Source of the DNA: Clostridia bacterium | Lineage (GTDB): Bacteria; Bacillota; Clostridia; Oscillospirales; CAG-272 | Length of the DNA stretch: 36,656 nt | Direction of reading: 5' to 3' | Assembly (NCBI GenBank): GCA_017613355.1 | Contig: JAGAEA010000006.1 | Location: 1-36,656, forward strand | In this document: piece after piece, positions 1-8,218 of the stretch | Layout: the number at the start of each line of letters is the position of its first letter | Position numbering within the stretch: position 1 is the first letter of the stretch | Notes under the pieces: generated by a model | What the model saw: the letters and a program-made list of their open reading frames with translations, nothing else | Told to the model about the DNA's origin: nothing | The model's database searches: none | Translations under genes and position numbers: made by a program

Positions 1-41
1 GCAAGAAAAGAGCCGCGCCTTTCAAACTCTTATTTTTCCCG

Positions 42-1538
<1,497 letters not shown>

Positions 1539-1547
1539 TTATTATAG

Positions 1548-1576
1548 ATTATAACAAATATTTGAAAGTTTGTCAA
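1548..1576 (-). promoter_or_regulatory. sigma-A promoter of guaB
   Basis: On the minus strand, TTGACA (1571-1576) and TATAAT (1548-1553) are separated by exactly 17 bp. The expected start site near 1541 gives a leader of roughly 33 nt before the guaB ATG. A second TATAAT-like hexamer lies at 1541-1546. Confidence 0.9.
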
Positions 1577-1729
1577 TTATATTTTTCGTATTTTTTCTTT
1601 TTCTCCGCGGATGTAATGTTTTTTTGTTTCATTTCCTCGGCTTTTGGTGATTTTGGCATAAAAACCGATCCCATCGGATAAACTATACCGATCGTCGTTT
1701 CGCGATTTTTCATCGGAGGGTATTCGGGT

Positions 1730-2437
1730 ATGCTTCAACGGGTCGTTCTTCCCTTTCTTTTGGTTCTGGCAGTCCTTTCGGGCGTCTCCGCGATCATTTC
1801 GACGCAAACAAAGACCGATCGGGCAGCCGTTTCGGAACGATCCGTTCCCACCGTTGTTCTCGACGCGGGACACGGCGGAGAGGACGGCGGCACCGTCGGG
1901 GTGAACGATCTGCTCGAAAAGGACGTCAACCTCGACGTTGCTCTGCGCCTGCGCGACCTGCTCACGGCGAACGGAATTCCCGTTGTGATGACGCGAACCG
2001 AGGACGTTCTGCTATACGATCGGAACGCCGACTACAAAGGCCGCAAAAAATCGCTTGATCTCGCCGCAAGGCGACAGATCGCCGAGGACACGCCGGACTG
2101 TATTTTCGTGAGTATCCACATGAATTCTTTTCCCGATCCGCGCTACGACGGTTTGCAGGTTTGGTATTCCCCGAACAACCCGAAATCGAAAGTCATTGCC
2201 GACACCGTTCAAAAGACCGCGAAAGCGGTGCTTCAACCCGACAACGAACGCGAGATCAAAGCGGCAACCGACGCGATCTATCTTTTGCACCGCCTGAACG
2301 TTCCCGCCGTGCTCGTGGAATGCGGGTTTCTCTCCAATCCCGCCGAGGCGGAAAAGCTCGCAATGCCCGACTATCGCCGCGACGTGGCGTTTACGTTGTT
2401 TCTCGCCGTTTCCGAAGTCTGCCGCGGGATCGACTGA
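1730..2437 (+). CDS. cwlD: N-acetylmuramoyl-L-alanine amidase, CwlD type
   Basis: Zinc amidase (Amidase_3) that cleaves the bond between muramic acid and the stem peptide. In Bacillus and Clostridium the CwlD type starts muramic-lactam formation in spore cortex. The 235-residue length matches CwlD. A hydrophobic N-terminal segment (about residues 5-24) would export or anchor it. The zinc and catalytic residues are visible: His48 in DAGHGGEDGG, Glu63, His130 in SIHMNS and Glu197 in VECGFLSN. No SH3, LysM or SPOR domain is attached, which favours CwlD over a general autolysin. The ATG follows GGAGG. I found no confident promoter in 1577-1729. The spore role is inferred from the family; the enzyme class is secure. 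Confidence 0.85.
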   Translation: MLQRVVLPFLLVLAVLSGVSAIISTQTKTDRAAVSERSVPTVVLDAGHGGEDGGTVGVNDLLEKDVNLDVALRLRDLLTANGIPVVMTRTEDVLLYDRNADYKGRKKSLDLAARRQIAEDTPDCIFVSIHMNSFPDPRYDGLQVWYSPNNPKSKVIADTVQKTAKAVLQPDNEREIKAATDAIYLLHRLNVPAVLVECGFLSNPAEAEKLAMPDYRRDVAFTLFLAVSEVCRGID

Positions 2438-2467
2438 ACGAAATTCGGATTTTCTTGCAATCGGCTC

Positions 2468-2496
2468 TTGATTTTCGGGTTCGTTTCCTGTATAAT
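2468..2496 (+). promoter_or_regulatory. sigma-A promoter of radA
   Basis: TTGATT (2468-2473), a 17 bp spacer and TATAAT (2491-2496), between the cwlD stop and the radA start. radA therefore need not depend on cwlD transcription. Confidence 0.85.
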
Positions 2497-2532
2497 AGAA
2501 TACGGAAATTTCAACCGATCGGGGGAACCGGA

Positions 2533-3918
2533 ATGAAAGGCTTGAAAACAGTTTATATCTGCTCCGAATGTGAATATAAATCGCCGAAATGGATGGGAAA
2601 ATGCCCCAACTGCGGCGCTTGGAACACCTTTGTCGAGGATGTGGAGGAAGCGGCTCCCGCAGTTCCCGCTCCGAAGCGCGTCAGCATGGTTCCCGCTTCC
2701 GAAAACAACCGCGCCACGGGGCTCCGCGAACTTGAAATTCCCGACTATATGCGGCAGAACACGGGGCTCGGAGAGCTTGATCGCGTGCTCGGCGGCGGAT
2801 TGGTTCACGGATCGGTCGTTCTCATTTCGGGGGAACCCGGCATCGGAAAATCCACTTTGCTTATGCAAATTTGCGACGTGCTCGGTGCAACTCGCCGCGT
2901 GCTCTACATTTCGGGCGAGGAATCGGGCGGACAACTCAAACTGCGGGCAAAGCGGCTCGGGATCCAAGGGAATAACCTCTTTATTCTGACCGAGACCAAC
3001 ATGGAAAACATCCTGCGAGAGACCGACCGCGTCAAGCCGGACGTCATGATCGTCGATTCCATCCAGACCGTGTATTCCTCGGCGGTCAATTCCACCCCCG
3101 GCAGTGTTTCGCAGGTGAGAGAGACCGCGCTTTCCTTCATCAACAAGGCAAAGAACGACGGAATTTCGGTCATCATGGTGGGTCACGTGAACAAGGAAGG
3201 CAGCATCGCGGGGCCGAAGGTGCTCGAACACATGGTGGACGCCGTTCTCTATTTCGAGGGCGAACGCCAGCAGGCATACCGCATTATCCGCGCCATCAAG
3301 AACCGCTACGGATCCACCAACGAGATCGGCGTTTTCGAGATGACCGATAAAGGGCTTCTGGAAGTGGAAAACCCCTCCGAAATGCTTTTGGCGGGGCGCC
3401 CGAAAAACATTTCGGGCAACTGCGCGGTCTGCACACTCGAAGGAACCCGACCGCTCATTGCCGAAATTCAGGCACTCGTAACACCAACGGCATTCCCCGC
3501 CCCACGCCGCACGACCAACGGCATTGACTATAACCGGATGTGCCTCATCATCGCGGTACTGGAAAAGCGGCTCGGATTGAAATTTTATCAAAACGACGTT
3601 TATCTCAATGTCATCGGCGGTCTGCACATCGACGAACCCGCTTCCGACCTTTCGGTGGCGCTCGCCCTGATCTCCTCCGTGACCGACCGCGTGATCCCCG
3701 ACGACCTCATCGCCATCGGCGAACTTGGGCTCGCTGGCGAGTGCCGCGCCGTGGCAAACCTCGAACAGCGCGTGAAGGAAGCCGCGCGGCTCGGATTTAC
3801 CAAAGCCGTGATCCCCTATCGGAACACGGAAAAGCGGAAACTCGACGTTGCGGGAATTACGCTGATCCCCATTAAAGGAATTTACCAAACGCTGCAACTG
3901 CTCAAAGAACAAGAATGA
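2533..3918 (+). CDS. radA: DNA repair protein RadA (Sms)
   Basis: RecA-like DnaB-type helicase that helps branch migration and processing of recombination intermediates. The 461-residue length is standard. An N-terminal C4 zinc finger holds Cys10, Cys13, Cys24 and Cys27. The ATPase core has Walker A GEPGIGKST (100-108) and the RadA-specific KNRYGSTNEIG motif near residue 255. The C-terminal part is the Lon-protease-like domain (GGLHIDEPASDLSVALALIS). The frame is open further upstream, but the ATG at 2533 follows GGGGGA, sits just after a consensus promoter and gives the conserved MKGLKTVYIC start. It has its own promoter, and a strong hairpin follows the stop. Confidence 0.96.
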   Translation: MKGLKTVYICSECEYKSPKWMGKCPNCGAWNTFVEDVEEAAPAVPAPKRVSMVPASENNRATGLRELEIPDYMRQNTGLGELDRVLGGGLVHGSVVLISGEPGIGKSTLLMQICDVLGATRRVLYISGEESGGQLKLRAKRLGIQGNNLFILTETNMENILRETDRVKPDVMIVDSIQTVYSSAVNSTPGSVSQVRETALSFINKAKNDGISVIMVGHVNKEGSIAGPKVLEHMVDAVLYFEGERQQAYRIIRAIKNRYGSTNEIGVFEMTDKGLLEVENPSEMLLAGRPKNISGNCAVCTLEGTRPLIAEIQALVTPTAFPAPRRTTNGIDYNRMCLIIAVLEKRLGLKFYQNDVYLNVIGGLHIDEPASDLSVALALISSVTDRVIPDDLIAIGELGLAGECRAVANLEQRVKEAARLGFTKAVIPYRNTEKRKLDVAGITLIPIKGIYQTLQLLKEQE

Positions 3919-3926
3919 AACAACCC

Positions 3927-3963
3927 AAATCGCCCGACCGAAAAACGGTCGGGCGATTTTTGG
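3927..3963 (+). terminator. Intrinsic terminator between radA and polA
   Basis: Perfect 14-bp stem (3927-3940 with 3946-3959) around an AAAAA loop, followed by a short T run. It sits between converging radA and polA. The T tract favours ending radA transcription; on the polA side the stem is followed by GGGTTG, so termination there would be weaker. Confidence 0.88.
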
Positions 3964-6477
3964 TTATTTTGCGTCGTACCAGTTTTCCGCGCTGTGGATC
4001 TCCACGGTGAGCGGAACGGAAAAACGAACGACGTTTTCCATTTCTTCTTTCAGGATCTTCTCCGCCTCGGCGGCGCACTCCCGCTTTGCCTCGATCAGCA
4101 ATTCGTCGTGAACCTGCAAGATCAGGCGCGCGTCGAGACCGCTTTCGGCAAGCCGCTTGTGAACGCGGATCATGGAGAGCTTGATCAGATCGGCGGCGGT
4201 TCCCTGAATGGGGCTGTTCATTGCCACGCGCTCGCCGAACTTCTGCAAAACCTTGTTCTTTCCCGCAAGCTCGGGAATATAGCGGCGACGACCGAACACG
4301 GTCGTGACGTAACCGTTTTCATAGGCTTCCGCGATCGTTCTTTTGAGGTAGGCGTCCACCTTGGGAAAGCCCGCAAAATACTGGTTGATATATTCCTTTG
4401 CCTGCGCACGGGAAACGCCGATGTCATCGGCAAGCGAAAACGCCCCGATCCCGTACATGATCCCGAAATTGACCGCTTTCGCACGTTTGCGCATTTCCGG
4501 CGTGACTTCTTTTTCGGGAACGCCGAAAACGGCGGATGCCGTGGTCGTGTGAATGTCCACACCCGCGTTGAACGCACGGATCATGTTCTCGTCGTCCGAA
4601 ACATGGGCAAGCAGGCGCAATTCGATTTGCGAATAGTCCGCGTCAATGAGAACGTCGCCGTCCGCGGGGAGAAAATAGCGGCGCAGTTCCCGCCCGAGTT
4701 CGGTTCGGATCGGGATATTCTGCAAATTCGGCTCGGTGGATGAAAGTCTGCCCGTGGCGGTACCCGTTTGCTTGAAGGTCGTATGCACGCGACCGTTTGT
4801 GTCGGCGACCTTCAAAAGTCCGTCCGTATAAGTCCCTTTGAGTTTCGTGACCTGTCGGTAATCCAGAATATCCTGAACGATCGAATGATAGGGGCGCAAT
4901 TTTTCGAGGATTTCGGCGCTTGTGGAATAGCCATTCTTGTTCTTTTTGTCGTGCGGCAGCCGCAATTCGTCAAAAAGAACCTCGCCGAGCTGCTTGGGAG
5001 AATTGATGTTGAAAGGTCTCCCTGCCTGCAAATAAATCTGCGCTTCCAACGCTTGGGCAAGCTCTCCCAACTGTTCGCCGTAGCGGGCAATGCCCTCGCG
5101 GTCGATGCGGAACCCCACGGTTTCCATGTCCGCAAGCACCGCCGCAAGCGGCATTTCCACAGTCTCCATCATGGAAAGCTGATCGCTTTCTTCCAATTTG
5201 CGGCGTATTTCGCGGTACAACCGCATAAAACAGGTGACGCGGCGAACGTTCTCCGCGGGAAGCTCCCCGAGATAATCCATGGTCAAAATCGGGAATTCAT
5301 ACTTGCTTTTCGCGGAATTGACCAGATACGCTCCAAGCATCAGATCAAAAAGAGAGAGACTGCGCAAGCCTTTCAGCACGGGCTGTTTGTAGAACTGTTT
5401 CGCGTCGTAAACCACCACGGTCTTGCCCGCAAGGATCGGCAAAAGCTCTTCAAAAGCCCCCGAAAAGCGATAGGAAGTTTCCGCCACACCGAGATAGATC
5501 GCGTTTTCCTCAAAATCAAGCGCGACGGCGTCCGTTCCGTTGCAGAGCGCGGCAAACTTTTCGGCACTCACCGTTCCGATTTCGGCTTTTCCGGCGGGTG
5601 GCTCGGTGCTCGGCGCGGTCGAAGCGGCGAAGCGGTTGAGAAACGCGGCAAATTCGAGTCGAATGAACAACTTTCGCAAAGCGTCCGTATCCTTCCCCGT
5701 TGCCAGATCGGAAAAACCGATTCCCAACGGAACTTCCCGACAGATGCGCGCCAACGACTGCGAAAGATAGGCGCTTTCCTTCCCTTCGGCCATTTTTCGA
5801 TATGCCGCGGGTTTGAGCCCCGCCTGTTCGAGATGTTCGTAAACGGCGTCAAGAGAGCCGAACTGCGCGATCAAAGAGAGCGCGGTCTTTTCCCCGATTC
5901 CGGGAACGCCCGGGATTTTATCCGACGCATCTCCCATCAGCGCTTTGACGTCCACAAACGCGGACGACGGAACGCCGTACTTTCCGAAAAAGGCTTTTTC
6001 ATCCACGTCTTCCGTTTCGTGATTGGTTGCCAGAAGAACGTGAACCGACGGGGAGATCAACTGCAAAGCGTCGCGGTCGCCCGTCATGAGATAGGCGTCA
6101 ACGCCCTCGCGCTCGCACATGGCGGAAAGCGTACCGAGAATATCGTCCGCTTCGTAACCTTCGGTTTCCAACACCGTGTAGCCCAACGCACGCATCAATT
6201 CTTTCGCAACGGGCAGCTGCAACGCAAGCTCTTCGGGCATGGGGCGGCGCCCCGCTTTGTACCCCTCGAACATTTTGTGGCGGAACGTCGGCGCTTTCAA
6301 ATCGAACGCGACTGCGCGGTAATCGGGATGAACGGCATCTTCCTGCCTTGTGATCATGGAAACCAACCCGTAAAGCGCGTTGGTCGGGAAACCGTCCTTG
6401 GTCGTGAGCGGACGGATGCCGTAGAACGCGCGATTGAGGATGCTGTTTCCGTCGATCGCGAGCAATCGCTTTTTCAT
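3964..6477 (-). CDS. polA: DNA polymerase I
   Basis: Family A polymerase for Okazaki-fragment processing and repair; 837 residues. The N-terminal 5' nuclease (about 1-285) shows LLAIDGNSILNRAFYG, GYEADDILGTL and MTGDRDALQL, plus the helix-hairpin-helix IPGVPGIGEKTA. Polymerase motifs are intact: DADYSQIELR (Asp614), RKRAKAVNFGIMYG (Arg663, Lys667, Phe671) and QVHDELLIE (Asp791). The middle 3'-5' exonuclease domain (about 300-450) keeps a DFE resembling Exo I at 321-323, but I see no matching acidic residues for Exo II and III. Proofreading is therefore probably lost, as in Bacillus-type Pol I. Its ATG overlaps the hydrolase stop (ATGA, 6474-6477). Confidence 0.97.
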   Translation of the reverse strand: MKKRLLAIDGNSILNRAFYGIRPLTTKDGFPTNALYGLVSMITRQEDAVHPDYRAVAFDLKAPTFRHKMFEGYKAGRRPMPEELALQLPVAKELMRALGYTVLETEGYEADDILGTLSAMCEREGVDAYLMTGDRDALQLISPSVHVLLATNHETEDVDEKAFFGKYGVPSSAFVDVKALMGDASDKIPGVPGIGEKTALSLIAQFGSLDAVYEHLEQAGLKPAAYRKMAEGKESAYLSQSLARICREVPLGIGFSDLATGKDTDALRKLFIRLEFAAFLNRFAASTAPSTEPPAGKAEIGTVSAEKFAALCNGTDAVALDFEENAIYLGVAETSYRFSGAFEELLPILAGKTVVVYDAKQFYKQPVLKGLRSLSLFDLMLGAYLVNSAKSKYEFPILTMDYLGELPAENVRRVTCFMRLYREIRRKLEESDQLSMMETVEMPLAAVLADMETVGFRIDREGIARYGEQLGELAQALEAQIYLQAGRPFNINSPKQLGEVLFDELRLPHDKKNKNGYSTSAEILEKLRPYHSIVQDILDYRQVTKLKGTYTDGLLKVADTNGRVHTTFKQTGTATGRLSSTEPNLQNIPIRTELGRELRRYFLPADGDVLIDADYSQIELRLLAHVSDDENMIRAFNAGVDIHTTTASAVFGVPEKEVTPEMRKRAKAVNFGIMYGIGAFSLADDIGVSRAQAKEYINQYFAGFPKVDAYLKRTIAEAYENGYVTTVFGRRRYIPELAGKNKVLQKFGERVAMNSPIQGTAADLIKLSMIRVHKRLAESGLDARLILQVHDELLIEAKRECAAEAEKILKEEMENVVRFSVPLTVEIHSAENWYDAK

Positions 6478-7451
6478 GCTTCGGTTCTCCCTTCGGAAAA
6501 AGATGCGGGAAGATGCTCCCGAATGAATTCACGCATCACGCGGCGGTACCGTTCGGTGTCGAGCACATAGGAAATCCCGTGTCCCGCACTCGGGAAGGTC
6601 ACGCGCGTGACCGCTTCCGGATTTGCTTCGGCGATCCGCTCGCTCATTTCGGCGGGAACGAAGCGATCATCCTCTCCGTGAACGATCAGAATCGGGTATT
6701 TCGCGTTTGCAACGGCGCGGACGGGGTCGGTCTCCGTCAAGCGAAAATGTCCGTAGATCGTCGCCGCGCCGTATAAAAACGGTTTCATAAATTTTGTAGG
6801 GATATTTCTGTTTTTCGCCGTCCGCAAAATGATCTCCTCGGGCGAGGAATAAGGACAGTCGGCGAGGATCCCGCAAACGTTGCCGGAAAGCTTCGTGTCG
6901 GCGGTCATGAGAACCGTTGCCGCCCCCATCGAGATCCCAACGAGGAAAATCGGGGTTTCTTTGCCGAATCGATCCGAAACATACTTCACCCAGTCCGCCG
7001 CGTCGCGGCGCTCCTTGATGCCGAAGGTGATGGTTCGACCGCGACTGCGCGCGTGTCCGCGTTGATCCACGAGGAACGCGTTGCACCCGTTGTCAAGCAC
7101 CAGCTTCAAGCCCCCGCTGAAATCGCGGATCCCGTCGCCTTTGTAGCCGTGAAAAAGAATGCAGACGGGCGCACCGTCGGCAATGTGATAGTATTTTGCA
7201 AAGAGCGTTCCGCCGTCGTAGGCGGGAATGCGGACTTCTTCGGTGACGGGGATGGCGAGCGCGGTTTCAATCGTTTGCAGCATGAAATTGCGGTGGGGAT
7301 CGTACTGTTCCCCTTCCAGCACGGCGCGGGAAAGATCCTTGTGCTTATACTCGTTCCGAAAAGCCATCCGATAAACGATATAAGAAACGAACAGATAGAG
7401 CGCGAGACAAACGCCAAATGCAATTCCAATGACGATCAAAGCCGTTTTCAT
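6474..7451 (-). CDS. Membrane-anchored alpha/beta hydrolase
   Basis: Serine hydrolase of unknown substrate, 325 residues. An N-terminal membrane helix (about residues 3-27) suggests an anchored enzyme. The alpha/beta-hydrolase core shows the oxyanion region ILFHGYKGDG, the nucleophile elbow GISMGAA (Ser174), the acid in HGEDDRFVP (Asp262 best placed) and the histidine in SAGHGISYV (His291). The architecture resembles the YqkD-like hydrolases of Firmicutes. An AGAGGTG site precedes the ATG. The stop overlaps the polA start by four bases, so the two are probably translationally coupled. The DUF1836 regulator lies upstream on the same strand. Catalytic class is secure; no substrate can be named. 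Confidence 0.82.
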   Translation of the reverse strand: MKTALIVIGIAFGVCLALYLFVSYIVYRMAFRNEYKHKDLSRAVLEGEQYDPHRNFMLQTIETALAIPVTEEVRIPAYDGGTLFAKYYHIADGAPVCILFHGYKGDGIRDFSGGLKLVLDNGCNAFLVDQRGHARSRGRTITFGIKERRDAADWVKYVSDRFGKETPIFLVGISMGAATVLMTADTKLSGNVCGILADCPYSSPEEIILRTAKNRNIPTKFMKPFLYGAATIYGHFRLTETDPVRAVANAKYPILIVHGEDDRFVPAEMSERIAEANPEAVTRVTFPSAGHGISYVLDTERYRRVMREFIREHLPASFSEGRTEA

Positions 7452-7470
7452 GCAATCACCTCTTCCGTCG

Positions 7471-7499
7471 GCAAACGTCCCTTCCGTTTGAACGTTTGC
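7471..7499 (-). promoter_or_regulatory. Inverted repeat upstream of the hydrolase-polA pair
   Basis: Perfect 8-bp inverted repeat (7471-7478 with 7492-7499, GCAAACGT/ACGTTTGC) about 20 bases before the hydrolase ATG. It could be an operator or a leader hairpin. It has no T run, so it is not a terminator. No good -35/-10 pair is visible beside it. Confidence 0.4.
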
Positions 7500-7553
7500 T
7501 CATACAAACATCGTATTTTTCTTTTTGTTCGGGCAATTCTTCGAGGATGCCGT

Positions 7554-8135
7554 TCAGTCCTTCGTCATGTCGGCGAGCAACCGATCGGCGTATCCCTTGA
7601 CCGTTGCGGCGCAATGCGTTGTAACGATCACTTCCAAAGCTCGTTCCAAACGCTCTTTGGCGCCTGCGATCGGTTCCCGATAGTCCGAGATCACTTCTTT
7701 GATGATTTCGCGTACCGTTTCAAGCACGCAAACGCCTCGGTTTTCCATGCTGTCGAGGATCCGGCAAATGTAATCGTAGAGTGACGAGTCCGCAATAATG
7801 TCGTCCGAGGTGTCCGCCACGTCGCCGTTGATATAACGAATAATGAACGCAATGTGTTCGAGCTGCATACAGGAGCGGAGCATATTGATTATGAGGATGT
7901 GCGCCACCTGCTCCATGTTGTAGTGGCGCTGAGTACTGTTTGCCACCCAGCCGCGCTTGACCCAGTTTTGCAAAGTTGAGGTATCAATCCCCGAAATATT
8001 GCGGATCGTCGCCATCATCACTCCGTCGGTTCCGATGAACAAATGGCGAAGGAAGGCAAGCCCCGAAAGCCCGTCCACTTCCCGCCTGTCCAAAACCGTT
8101 CCCGGCAGCGTTTTGTATTGAAATTCAAGAAGCAT
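7554..8135 (-). CDS. DUF1836 family MerR-like regulator
   Basis: Predicted DNA-binding protein of 193 residues in the DUF1836 family, which has a MerR-like winged helix. The HTH-like region is around residues 41-90: TATIRNISGI..TLQNWVKRGWV, then HYNMEQVAHILIINMLR. A family-typical helical part with many acidic residues follows, and the rest is helical without recognisable ligand-binding motifs. The ATG at 8135 follows a strong GGGAGGAAA site. Its promoter is bracketed by inverted repeats (8160-8218), which suggests it represses itself. It lies between dxs and the hydrolase-polA pair on the same strand. The family call is from memory of its pattern; the target and signal are unknown. Confidence 0.72.
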   Translation of the reverse strand: MLLEFQYKTLPGTVLDRREVDGLSGLAFLRHLFIGTDGVMMATIRNISGIDTSTLQNWVKRGWVANSTQRHYNMEQVAHILIINMLRSCMQLEHIAFIIRYINGDVADTSDDIIADSSLYDYICRILDSMENRGVCVLETVREIIKEVISDYREPIAGAKERLERALEVIVTTHCAATVKGYADRLLADMTKD

Positions 8136-8159
8136 GGTACCGTTTCCTCCCGAAAAAAT

Positions 8160-8218
8160 AATCGTGATACCTATATTGTATCACGCAATCGCACGATTGT
8201 CAATAAGGTATCACGATT
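8160..8218 (-). promoter_or_regulatory. Promoter and operator array of the DUF1836 gene
   Basis: On the minus strand, TTGACA (8198-8203) and TACAAT (8175-8180) are 17 bp apart. A 12-bp element, AATCGTGATACC at 8160-8171, is repeated in perfect inversion at 8207-8218, so one copy covers the start-site region and the other sits just upstream of the -35. A third 8-bp copy (GTATCACG, 8178-8185) overlaps the -10 and pairs with the start-site copy across a 7-base gap. The upstream copy overlaps the dxs stop codon (8211-8213). The layout fits a cooperative repressor site. Confidence 0.82.

Noticed and set aside
1-41. Possible terminator after guaB
   Set aside because: Only a 5-bp AAGAG/CTCTT pairing with a long loop can be drawn, and the window edge cuts the region.
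2371-3912. 513-codon open frame antisense to radA
   Set aside because: Shadow of radA on the other strand, with no ribosome site and no recognisable domain.
4768-6570. 600-codon open frame antisense to polA
   Set aside because: Shadow of polA; composition (many Arg, His, Phe) is that of reversed coding sequence.
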